Shown piece by piece: positions 41,571-49,013 of a stretch of DNA of 64,000 nt. The translations under genes and the position numbers were made by a program. Below the pieces are notes generated by a model. That model saw only the letters and a list, made by a program, of their open reading frames with translations. It was not told the DNA's origin and made no database searches. This DNA comes from Kribbella jiaozuonensis (GTDB taxonomy: Bacteria > Actinomycetota > Actinomycetes > Propionibacteriales > Kribbellaceae). The stretch spans positions 310,001-374,000 of the forward strand of contig NZ_SZPZ01000005.1 of the NCBI RefSeq assembly GCF_005233875.1, in the 5' to 3' direction. Positions within the stretch are counted from its first letter, which is position 1, and every line of letters starts with the position of its first letter.

Positions 41571-43442
41571 CTGACCACCTTCCGAGAGCTCGGCGTGCTG
41601 CCCGAGATCTGTGACGCGCTCGACCGCGTCAACATCGTGGAGCCGTTTCCGATCCAGGAAATGACACTCCCCGTCGCCCTGATGGGCACCGACCTGATCG
41701 GCCAGGCCCGGACCGGGACCGGCAAGACGCTCGGCTTCGGGATTCCGTTGCTGCAGCGCACCATCTCCCCCGGCGAGGCCGACTACGAGGAGCTCGCCGC
41801 TCCCGGCAAGCCGCAGGCGCTGGTCGTCACCCCGACCCGCGAGCTGACCATCCAGGTCGCCAAGGACCTGACCACCGCGTCCACCGTGCGTACGGTCCGC
41901 GTGCTGACGATCTACGGCGGCGTCGCGTACGAGCCGCAGCTGGACGCGCTGAAGAGCGGCGTCGACGTCGTCGTCGGTACGCCGGGACGCCTGCTCGACC
42001 TGGCGAACCGGGGCGTTCTCGACCTCGGCCACATCAAGGTGCTCGTCCTCGACGAGGCCGACGAGATGCTCGACCTGGGCTTCCTGCCCGACGTGGAACG
42101 CATTCTGCGCAAGACTCCTGAGCTGCGGCAGACGATGTTGTTCTCGGCAACGATGCCGTCGGCCGTCATCGCGCTGGCGCGCACCCACATGCGGCACCCG
42201 CTGAACATCCGGGCCGAGTCGCACGAGGACACCCAGATGGTGCCGACCACGGCACAGTTCGTCTACCGGGCGCACGATCTGGACAAGCCCGAGGTGGTGG
42301 CGCGGATCCTGCAGGCCGAGGACCGCGGCCGGGTGATGATCTTCTGCCGGACCAAGCGCGAGGCCTCCCGGCTCACCGACGACCTGCAGGACCGCGGGTT
42401 CAAGGCGGCCGCGATCCACGGTGACCTGAACCAGCAGGCGCGCGAGCGGGCCCTGACCCGGTTCCGCGGCGACAAGATCGACGTACTGGTCTGTACCGAT
42501 GTCGCGGCCCGCGGGATCGATGTCGAGGGCGTCACGCACGTCATCAACAACACCTGCCCCGAGGACGAGAAGACCTACATCCACCGGATCGGCCGGACCG
42601 GGCGCGCGGGGGCGAGCGGCATCGCCGTCACCTTCGTCGACTGGCCGGACGTGACCCGGTGGAAGGTGATCAACAAGGCGCTCGACCTGCCGTACGAGGA
42701 CCCGCAGGAGATCTACTCGACCTCGCCGGAGCTGTACCACGACCTCGGCATCCCGTCGGACGCCAAGGGCCGGATCCGCGCACCGCAGGCCCGCGAGGCC
42801 CGTGAGTCGCGCGACGAGGCACCCCGTGGCCGTCGCGGCGGTACTGCGGAACGGTCGGAGGGCCGGTCCGAGGGTCGCTCCGAAGGTCGCTCCGAAGGTC
42901 GCTCGGAGAACCGTTCCGAGGGCCGGTCGGATGCGCGGTCGGACGGCGATGGCGCCCGGTCGGGGCGGAAGCGGAACCGGACGCGTAAGCGCACCCGGGC
43001 CGGCCAGCCGGTCGAGGAGCTCGCCGACGTCACCACGAAGACCGAGGTCCCGCCCGCCACCGAGGTGGTGCAGGAGGAGGACCGCAAGCCCCGCAAGCGC
43101 ACCCGCACCCGCAAGACCGCGGAGGCGCCGGCTGTCGAGGCTGCCGTCGAGGCTGCCGTCGAGGTAGCTGAAGAGCCGGCCGAGAAGCCGGTCAAGCGGA
43201 CGCGCACTCGCAAGACCGCCGAGGCGAAGCAGGAGCCGGCTGCCGAGGCCACTGCAGACACCGATGAGAAGCCGGTGAAGCGGACGCGGACTCGCAAGAC
43301 CGCGGCGCCGAAGGCTGCTGCTGAGGTGGACGCCGGTGAGCCGACGGACGAGAAGCCGGTCAAGCGGGCGCGTACTCGGAAGACTGCGGAGAAGAAGGCT
43401 GCTCCGCCGGCTACGACGCCGATCTTCAGCGCGCCGGAGTGA
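41571..43442 (+). CDS. rhlE: DEAD-box RNA helicase with repetitive basic tail; probable CTG start
   Basis: A 623-residue RNA helicase. PFPIQ is the Q motif, followed by ARTGTGKT, PTREL, DEAD, SAT and HRIGRTGRAG. Family members begin TTFRELGVLPE, which here requires CTG 41571 as start: GAGAGG stands eight bases upstream, and a stop at 41556 excludes anything earlier except this short interval. GTG 41595 would drop the conserved Phe before the Q motif. The last 220 residues are low-complexity: RSEG repeats, then four to five KRTRTRKTA blocks, probably RNA-binding. Backbone counterpart is Rv3211. Confidence 0.9.
   Translation: MTTFRELGVLPEICDALDRVNIVEPFPIQEMTLPVALMGTDLIGQARTGTGKTLGFGIPLLQRTISPGEADYEELAAPGKPQALVVTPTRELTIQVAKDLTTASTVRTVRVLTIYGGVAYEPQLDALKSGVDVVVGTPGRLLDLANRGVLDLGHIKVLVLDEADEMLDLGFLPDVERILRKTPELRQTMLFSATMPSAVIALARTHMRHPLNIRAESHEDTQMVPTTAQFVYRAHDLDKPEVVARILQAEDRGRVMIFCRTKREASRLTDDLQDRGFKAAAIHGDLNQQARERALTRFRGDKIDVLVCTDVAARGIDVEGVTHVINNTCPEDEKTYIHRIGRTGRAGASGIAVTFVDWPDVTRWKVINKALDLPYEDPQEIYSTSPELYHDLGIPSDAKGRIRAPQAREARESRDEAPRGRRGGTAERSEGRSEGRSEGRSEGRSENRSEGRSDARSDGDGARSGRKRNRTRKRTRAGQPVEELADVTTKTEVPPATEVVQEEDRKPRKRTRTRKTAEAPAVEAAVEAAVEVAEEPAEKPVKRTRTRKTAEAKQEPAAEATADTDEKPVKRTRTRKTAAPKAAAEVDAGEPTDEKPVKRARTRKTAEKKAAPPATTPIFSAPE
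42852..42947 (+). repeat. Eight 12-bp tandem repeats (RSEG tetrapeptide)
   Basis: Units such as CGCTCCGAAGGT encode R-S-E-G; two adjacent units are identical and the others differ by one to four bases. They lie inside the helicase tail and are in frame. Confidence 0.85.
43091..43392 (+). repeat. Imperfect repeats encoding RTRTRKTA
   Basis: Four copies of a basic block (K-R-T/A-R-T-R-K-T-A) alternate with acidic Ala/Glu-rich linkers in the helicase tail. The repeat is clearer in protein than in DNA. Confidence 0.75.
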
Positions 43443-43473
43443 CCGTTTCCGAACGGTGATCTGAGCCTGCAAC

Positions 43474-43529
43474 ACCCAGCCCTGCGTGGGCCGTCCTAGG
43501 GCGGAAACCACGAGAGAGGGGCTGGGTGA
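43474..43529 (+). promoter_or_regulatory. Stem sequestering the start of the DUF4349 gene
   Basis: CACCCAGCCC (43474-43483) is the exact complement of GGGCTGGGTG (43520-43529), which abuts the start codon and follows the purine-rich ribosome site. The 36-nt loop holds the Shine-Dalgarno. Confidence 0.4.
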
Positions 43530-44434
43530 TGGGGCGGATCAGAGCGGTAACAGCCGTGCTGGCCACAGCGGGGATCGTGCTGCTGTCCGGCTGTGGGGCG
43601 AGCAGCGACAACACCAGCGGCACGAGCGAAGCCGCGCCTGTGCAGAAGCAGGGGGCCGAGGCGGCCGACGGCAACGCCAAGGCACAACCCCCGGCGCAGC
43701 CACAGGCCGGGAAGTCCCAGTCGAGCGGCAACGACGACCCGTCGATCACGCGGGCGATCATCAAGACCGGTTCGCTGACCGTCGAGGGCGACGACGTCTC
43801 GGACATGCGGCAGAAGGCGGTCCTCGCGATCGCCGGGCTGGACGGCCAGGTCTCGTCCGAGGACACCGGCAGCGACCCCGACGGCAAGGTCACCCGGGCA
43901 AACCTCGTCCTGAAGGTCCCGACCAAATCGTTCGAGACCGCGATCCAGCGGCTCTCCGACCTGGGCAAACGCCTTCAGATCCACCAGGAGTCCACCGACG
44001 TCACCGAGCAGGTTGTCGATGTCGCCAGCCGGATCGAGTCCCAGCGCGCGAGCCTCGACAGGATGCGGGCGCTGATGACCAAGGCGAACACGATCGCCGA
44101 GATCGTCTCGGTCGAGAGCGAACTCACCCGCCGCGAGTCCGACCTGGAAGCTCTCCTGGCCAAGCAGAAGAACCTCGCGCTGCAGACCGATCTCGCCACG
44201 CTCACGCTGACCCTGACCGAGAAGGGCAAGCCGCCGGTGGAGACGGAACCCACGCAGGACAAGGGTTTCCTGGCCGGTCTGAAGGGCGGCTGGAACGCGT
44301 TCACCGCGGTGTTCTCCGCGCTGGCGACCGCGGTCGGTGCGATGCTGCCGTTCCTCGTGCTGCTCGCGATCATCGCCGTACCGCTGTGGCGTTTCCGGCA
44401 CCGGCTGCTGCGGAAGCAGCCCACCGGTCAGTGA
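43529..44434 (+). CDS. DUF4349 lipoprotein
   Basis: A 301-residue lipoprotein. The signal ends in LLSGC with the lipidated Cys at 22, then a Gln/Ala/Pro-rich linker, a DUF4349 domain (about 75-250) and a C-terminal membrane helix (LPFLVLLAIIAVPLWRF). The domain contains a coiled-coil stretch, VVDVASRIESQRASLDRMRALM, typical of the family. Function is unknown; it is anchored at both ends to the membrane. ATG 43529 is next to an equally possible GTG 43526. Convergent overlap of 7 bp with the ParA gene. Confidence 0.85.
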   Translation: MGRIRAVTAVLATAGIVLLSGCGASSDNTSGTSEAAPVQKQGAEAADGNAKAQPPAQPQAGKSQSSGNDDPSITRAIIKTGSLTVEGDDVSDMRQKAVLAIAGLDGQVSSEDTGSDPDGKVTRANLVLKVPTKSFETAIQRLSDLGKRLQIHQESTDVTEQVVDVASRIESQRASLDRMRALMTKANTIAEIVSVESELTRRESDLEALLAKQKNLALQTDLATLTLTLTEKGKPPVETEPTQDKGFLAGLKGGWNAFTAVFSALATAVGAMLPFLVLLAIIAVPLWRFRHRLLRKQPTGQ

Positions 44435-45180
44435 AGCAGTGCGCCGGCCAACGCCCGATAGGCCTTCGCACCGGGCGAGGCCGGCGCCGTACTGAGCACG
44501 GTCTCGCCGATCGCCGGCGCCTCCGCGAACCGGATCGACTTCGGGATGGCGGGCTGCAGTACGTCGAGCGAGTACGTGTCCGCGATCGTCTCCAGCACGG
44601 CACGGGCGTGGGTCGTGCGTCCGTCGTACAGCGTCGGGAGTACGCCGAGCACGCGCAGGCCCGGGTTGGTCAGCCGTTGGACGTCGTGCACGGTGTCAAG
44701 TAGTTGCCCTACGCCACGATGTGCCAACGTCTCGCACTGCAAGGGAATCAGGACGTCGGACGCCGCGGACAGCCCGTTCACGGTGAGCAGGCCGAGCGTC
44801 GGCGGGCAGTCCACGATGATCCAGTCGTACGACGAGCGCAGCGGCCGCAGGGCGTTCCGCAGTACCTGCTCCGGGCCGCTCTCGCGGGCCAGTTGCACCT
44901 CGGCGGTCGCCAGCTCGATCGTGGCCGGCACCAGGTCCGGCGCGTCGTCGAACTCGATCAGCACGTCCCGCGCCTTCACGCCGCCGAGCATCACGTGGTG
45001 GATCGACTTGTCCAGGTCCTCGGGGTCGATACCGACCGAGAACGTCAGGCATGCCTGCGGGTCCAGGTCGACGATCAGAACCCGTTGGCCGAGCTCGCCC
45101 AAGGCTGCGCCGAGGGTAGCGACGGTGGTCGTCTTGGCCACGCCGCCCTTCTGATTGGCAACCGCGAGAGTGCGAGGCAC
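44428..45180 (-). CDS. ParA/Soj-like ATPase without ParB partner
   Basis: A 250-residue deviant Walker P-loop ATPase. ANQKGGVAKTTT is the signature with both lysines, followed by VDLDPQACLTF, VDCPPTLGLLT and the LPTLYDGRTTHARAVL segment. Chromosomal ParA normally pairs with ParB, which is absent here. It matches Rv3213c in place and sequence, so it is a backbone orphan ParA. GTG 45180 (VPRTLAVANQ) is preferred over GTG 45198. It may position an unknown cargo. Confidence 0.9.
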   Translation of the reverse strand: MPRTLAVANQKGGVAKTTTVATLGAALGELGQRVLIVDLDPQACLTFSVGIDPEDLDKSIHHVMLGGVKARDVLIEFDDAPDLVPATIELATAEVQLARESGPEQVLRNALRPLRSSYDWIIVDCPPTLGLLTVNGLSAASDVLIPLQCETLAHRGVGQLLDTVHDVQRLTNPGLRVLGVLPTLYDGRTTHARAVLETIADTYSLDVLQPAIPKSIRFAEAPAIGETVLSTAPASPGAKAYRALAGALLH

Positions 45181-45241
45181 CCGGCCATTGTGCCGCACCG
45201 CGGACCGGCCTCATACCCGGGAGCGGTTACCCTCTTTACTT

Positions 45242-46123
45242 GTGAGTACGCCGCGTACGCTGACGCTCCCGCACGGGGTGCACCCCGTGACCCTCGAGAC
45301 CGACCGTGGCTCGTTCGCCACGCTGACTGCGGTGCCTGAGATCGGTACGCCGCTGGGCACCGTCCTGCTCGTTCCCGGCTGGACTGGCAGCAAAGAGGAC
45401 TTCACGCCACTGGTGGACCACCTGTGCCGGTACGGCTGGCGGACCGTGGCCGTTGACCAGCGTGGTCAGTACGAGACCACCGGGCCGGCGGACAAGTCGG
45501 CGTACTCGCTGGCGGAGCTTGGCGCTGACGTGGTGGCGATGAGCAAGGCGCTCGGCGGGTTCAGCCAGCTGGTCGGGCATTCGTTCGGTGGGCTGGTCGC
45601 GCGGGAGGCGGTGCTGACCGATCCGTCGGTGTTCTCGACGATCAGCTTGATGTGCTCGGGGCCGGGTGCGTTCACCGACGAGCAGACGCTGCAGAGCCTG
45701 CAGATGCTCGCGTTCGGGCTGGAGAACCTGCCGATCGATCAGGTGTACGACCTCAAGCTCGGCCACGACCGCGAGGTTCCGGGGTACGTCGCTCCGCCGG
45801 AAGACGTCGCCGCCTTCCTTCGGACGCGGTTCACCAGCAATGTACCGCTCAGCCTCGCCGAGATCACGCGGCGGCTGACGGACGCCGAGGACAAGACGGA
45901 TCAGCTGGCCAAGTCCGGCGTACGCGTGCAGGTGCTGCATGGCGAGACGGATGACGGCTGGCCGATCCCGGTGCAGCACGCGATGGCCGCGGCGCTCGGA
46001 GTCAAGGCAGAGGTCGTCCCGGACGCCGGTCACTCACCGGCCATCGATCAGCCCGCCGCGACCGCCCGTCTGCTCGTCGACTTCTTCCACGACTACCCGA
46101 GCCTGGCTACCCAGGTTGATTAG
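45242..46123 (+). CDS. Alpha/beta hydrolase
   Basis: A 293-residue hydrolase-fold protein: VLLVPGWTGSKEDF (oxyanion), the DQRGQYETTG loop, the nucleophile elbow GHSFGG, and GETDDGWPI and DAGHSPAID (Asp and His of the triad). Substrate unknown. GTG 45242 is chosen because it follows a TACCCT hexamer by eight bases and the hydrolase core begins 20 residues later; the upstream extension is arginine-rich and non-coding in character. Divergent from the ParA gene, convergent with the sigma-partner gene. Confidence 0.83.
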   Translation: MSTPRTLTLPHGVHPVTLETDRGSFATLTAVPEIGTPLGTVLLVPGWTGSKEDFTPLVDHLCRYGWRTVAVDQRGQYETTGPADKSAYSLAELGADVVAMSKALGGFSQLVGHSFGGLVAREAVLTDPSVFSTISLMCSGPGAFTDEQTLQSLQMLAFGLENLPIDQVYDLKLGHDREVPGYVAPPEDVAAFLRTRFTSNVPLSLAEITRRLTDAEDKTDQLAKSGVRVQVLHGETDDGWPIPVQHAMAAALGVKAEVVPDAGHSPAIDQPAATARLLVDFFHDYPSLATQVD

Positions 46124-47169
46124 CTGACCGGTCGGACCTGCGGCTGCACGTTGAGCAGGTCCAGGCCGACCGGAGCGAGGGCTTCTTTCACCCGCTCGGT
46201 GTACACGAGGAGCGAGATCGGTGCGGCGCCGCCGGTCATGCCGTCGGCGCCGCCGCTCATGTACACGCCGAGGTAGTCGTGTCCGAGGATCGTCTCCAAC
46301 TGGGTCCGGACGCGCTCGCTGTCGGCGTTGCTCATCAACACCTGGGTCACGCACAGGTTGCCTCGGTAGACCTTCTCGAAGGCCGCGCGGACTCCGGCAA
46401 CGTCTCCGTGTGCCACACCGAGCATCATCACGACTGGTGCGTTGCGCGAGGTTCCGTTCGGGTAGAAGGTGACCGGTCCGTACAACTGACCGGCGTTCGC
46501 CTCGAGGAACGCCTTCACCGGGGCGGAGTAGATGTTGCTCGGCTTCGACGGCCAGCCACCGGCCGGCGCCGCGCACGGGAGTTTCGGAAGACCCGTGTCG
46601 ACCGGCGTGATCGGCTTCGACACCTGCTGTACGTCGATCGTCCGGTCGCGCCAGATGCCGGTCACGGACGCGCTGCCGGTGCGGACGTCCTTGATCGTCT
46701 TCAGGTCGGAGATCTGGTCCAGGTCGAGGCCGTTCAGCTTGACCGCGAACTCGTCGGGGCAGCTCGGTGCGGGCTCCTTGCCGGGCAGGTAGCCGATCAA
46801 CGTCTGCGGCAGCGGCGCGCAGAACACCGGGGTCTTGCCTGGCGCGGCGATGATCCGGCCGCTGACCTGGACCTTGTCGCCGGGCTTGACCAGCAGTTCG
46901 TCGTTCGGCTGGTGGTTGCCCTGGGCAAACGGTTGCGGGCTGCCGACCGCTGCAGTGGGGTTCTTGGGCGGGCTGGGCAGGACCGTGAGTACTCCGGCCG
47001 CGATGACTGCGACGCTTGCCGCCGCGAGCGCGGGGACCCAACGGCGGCGGGGCTTGCGGCCGCCGGTCAGCATGTACTCCAGGTCGGGCTCTGGCGGTGC
47101 TTCCTGCTCGGCCCGCCAGCCAGCGCCCGCCCGCGTCAGCAGGTCGTCGATCTCGTCGGTCGGCTTCAT
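46120..47169 (-). CDS. Membrane-anchored partner of SigE-like sigma factor
   Basis: A 349-residue single-pass protein. The N-terminal 45 residues are cytoplasmic, then one helix (WVPALAAASVAVIAAGVLTVL) and an exported domain with paired cysteines. No anti-sigma zinc motif (HxxxCxxC) is present, so an anti-sigma role is inferred only from position: its ATG overlaps the sigma factor stop as ATGA. It may sense an envelope signal. The exported domain is not a family I recognise. Confidence 0.65.
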   Translation of the reverse strand: MKPTDEIDDLLTRAGAGWRAEQEAPPEPDLEYMLTGGRKPRRRWVPALAAASVAVIAAGVLTVLPSPPKNPTAAVGSPQPFAQGNHQPNDELLVKPGDKVQVSGRIIAAPGKTPVFCAPLPQTLIGYLPGKEPAPSCPDEFAVKLNGLDLDQISDLKTIKDVRTGSASVTGIWRDRTIDVQQVSKPITPVDTGLPKLPCAAPAGGWPSKPSNIYSAPVKAFLEANAGQLYGPVTFYPNGTSRNAPVVMMLGVAHGDVAGVRAAFEKVYRGNLCVTQVLMSNADSERVRTQLETILGHDYLGVYMSGGADGMTGGAAPISLLVYTERVKEALAPVGLDLLNVQPQVRPVS

Positions 47170-47696
47170 TCTGTGACCTCCAGCAAGGTGCGGAGCCGGG
47201 AGCGGGCGTCCGAGAGGGTCGACTTGACGGTGCCTTCGGAGCAGCCCATGACGGCAGCTGTGTCGGCGATCGACAGGTCGGCGAAGTAGAAACAGTCGAC
47301 GGCAAGCCGCTGCCGCTCGGACAGCGAGGTGATCGCCTCTTCGACGTCCATCCGGGCGTCGACATCCGGACGGGACACGGGTGCGGCGTCGGGCGTGTCG
47401 ATCAGCGACAGTTGCGGGCCCGTACGCATCCGGCGTACGGCCTTGCGTGCTTGGTCGGCCGTGATCGCGAGCAGCCAGGCTGACGGCGTACCGCGGCTTG
47501 CGTCGTACTGCGATCGCTTGGACCACGCCCGCGCGAGCGCCTCCTGCACGATGTCGTCCCGATCCGCCCCAACCGCCAGCCGAGCCGCCAACCGAGCCAT
47601 CGCCGGCAGATGCGGCCGCACCCAGGCCGCAAACCCAGGCCCGTCCCCCGGAGGCACCTCCACACCGGCCACCGGTTCACCCGTCATCGTCGGCAT
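47166..47696 (-). CDS. ECF sigma factor, SigE-like family
   Basis: A 176-residue extracytoplasmic-function sigma factor. Region 2 has ADRDDIVQEALARAWSKRSQY, and region 4 has LSERQRLAVDCFYFADLSIADTAAVMGCSEGTVKSTLSDARSRL. It belongs to the SigE-type family of actinobacteria. Several starts are possible (47723, 47696, 47687); 47696 is taken because AGAAGG stands near it. It is upstream of, and coupled to, the membrane protein, which probably controls its activity. Confidence 0.85.
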   Translation of the reverse strand: MPTMTGEPVAGVEVPPGDGPGFAAWVRPHLPAMARLAARLAVGADRDDIVQEALARAWSKRSQYDASRGTPSAWLLAITADQARKAVRRMRTGPQLSLIDTPDAAPVSRPDVDARMDVEEAITSLSERQRLAVDCFYFADLSIADTAAVMGCSEGTVKSTLSDARSRLRTLLEVTE

Positions 47697-47888
47697 ACCT
47701 TCTCTACCCCCCGAATCACCCACCCGGTTGGGTCCCTACCCGCATTTCAACGACCCCACCACCCCAACGTCACCACCCACCCCCTTTCGTAACGCACCCG
47801 AGTTATCCACAGATCCAAGAATCCACCCCACAGCGTCCATCACGTTTCCTACGGTCGAAGAAAGACGCCGACCGCCTCAGGGGACCAG

Positions 47889-48698
47889 ATGCCACGCTCG
47901 CCGGACCATCCGCCCGACCTCGCCGCCCTGCAGCGAGCCTTCGAGACCGGCCGCCCGCTCGACTGGGGCGACGACTCACTCGCGCCGGCAGACATCGCCC
48001 GCCGGTACGGCATGAAGGCGACCCGCAAGAGTCTCGAACTGCTCCAGCGAACAGCTGAGATCGAGCCGCGGGTCACCGCCCAGTTCCTCGCCTCGATTCC
48101 CGCCGACAGCTCGCCGTACCAGCTCAGCCGTCGGGTGAAGTCGCCGGAGTCGCTGGCTCGGAAGATCCGGACCTGGTCCGACGCGAACAACCGGAATCCG
48201 GTCGAGGACCTCCTCCGGTACACCGTGCTGACCGAATCACCCGGCGAGCTGGTCGCGTCGACCCGCAGTACCACCGAGGCGCTGACGGATCACGGGTGGC
48301 GGGTGTTGTACGCGATGCATTCCTACACGGACGGCTCGCGGTACAAGGGGGTTCACGCCCACTTCCGTACGCCGGACATCGATCGGCTCGAGATTCAGTG
48401 GCATTCGGTCAGCTCCGCCGAGGTCAAGGAGCTCACGACCCGTTGGTACGAAGTCGAACGCAGTCTCGCCACCTCGGACGCCGAGCGGACTGCCGCACGG
48501 GAGAAGTGCGTGGCAGCATCGGCGCAACTCAGCACGCCGGCCGGGATCGACGGCCTCACAGAGCTGGGCGGACGACGCGTCAAGGTCAACAACTACAGTG
48601 ACTCCCGACAGATCGTGACCGAGCGACAACCTGGCGCGACAGAACTGACAAGACGATCGACCACAGATCGGGACCGAGGCGAGGGGATCGCGCGATGA
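47889..48698 (+). CDS. RelA/SpoT-like domain protein (putative toxin/alarmone synthetase)
   Basis: A 269-residue protein whose middle part (about 80-192) resembles a small (p)ppGpp synthetase fold. R81/R82 and K84, then S88 and K92, match the Arg-Lys-Ser-Lys substrate helix. D107 in EDLLRYT matches the Mg-binding Asp. Y152-K-G-V-H156 matches the tyrosine strand, and E168-I-Q170 the catalytic Glu strand, followed by WYEVER. The N-terminal 75 residues are helical, and there is no HD hydrolase domain. It overlaps a small partner gene by 4 nt (ATGA), as toxSAS-antitoxin pairs do. Activity is unproven; divergent toxin C-termini share this fold. Confidence 0.55.
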   Translation: MPRSPDHPPDLAALQRAFETGRPLDWGDDSLAPADIARRYGMKATRKSLELLQRTAEIEPRVTAQFLASIPADSSPYQLSRRVKSPESLARKIRTWSDANNRNPVEDLLRYTVLTESPGELVASTRSTTEALTDHGWRVLYAMHSYTDGSRYKGVHAHFRTPDIDRLEIQWHSVSSAEVKELTTRWYEVERSLATSDAERTAAREKCVAASAQLSTPAGIDGLTELGGRRVKVNNYSDSRQIVTERQPGATELTRRSTTDRDRGEGIAR

Positions 48699-49006
48699 AG
48701 CTGTACCTGGTGAAAGACGGCGAGCGGCTGGTCTGGGTCGCGGCGTTGGCGCATGAGCACATGTACTCGTACGTCGCGAACACCGGGAAGTTCCACGACA
48801 ACAATGCCCTGCGCAACGACTTCTACATGGAGCGCGCGTTCACCTACGAGCCGATCGGACCGGCCGACGCACGCCGCTTGATCCGCCAAGGCGTCGGCAC
48901 CCTCGACGAAGAAGAACACTCCGACTCCCTCACCGACTGGCGCGCCGACCCAAAACCCCTAGACCCCACCGACGTACTCTCCATAGCCGCCGGCTACACC
49001 GAGTAG
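48695..49006 (+). CDS. Small partner protein of the RelA/SpoT-like gene
   Basis: A 103-residue protein with no family I recognise. The N-terminal half (MKLYLVKDGERLVWVAALAHEHMYSYVANTGKFHDN region) looks like a mixed alpha/beta fold with conserved-looking His and Tyr. The C-terminal third is acidic and Pro-rich. Its ATG overlaps the upstream TGA by four bases, so translation is coupled. The size, acidity and coupling suit an antitoxin or immunity protein, but that is inference from context only. Confidence 0.6.
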   Translation: MKLYLVKDGERLVWVAALAHEHMYSYVANTGKFHDNNALRNDFYMERAFTYEPIGPADARRLIRQGVGTLDEEEHSDSLTDWRADPKPLDPTDVLSIAAGYTE

Positions 49007-49013
49007 GAGCAGG

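Noticed and set aside
47803..47811. TTATCCACA, a perfect DnaA box, before the RelA/SpoT-like gene
   Set aside because: A single 9-mer; the only other copy I noticed (19277-19285, reverse strand) overlaps the desD stop. No cluster and no origin genes nearby.
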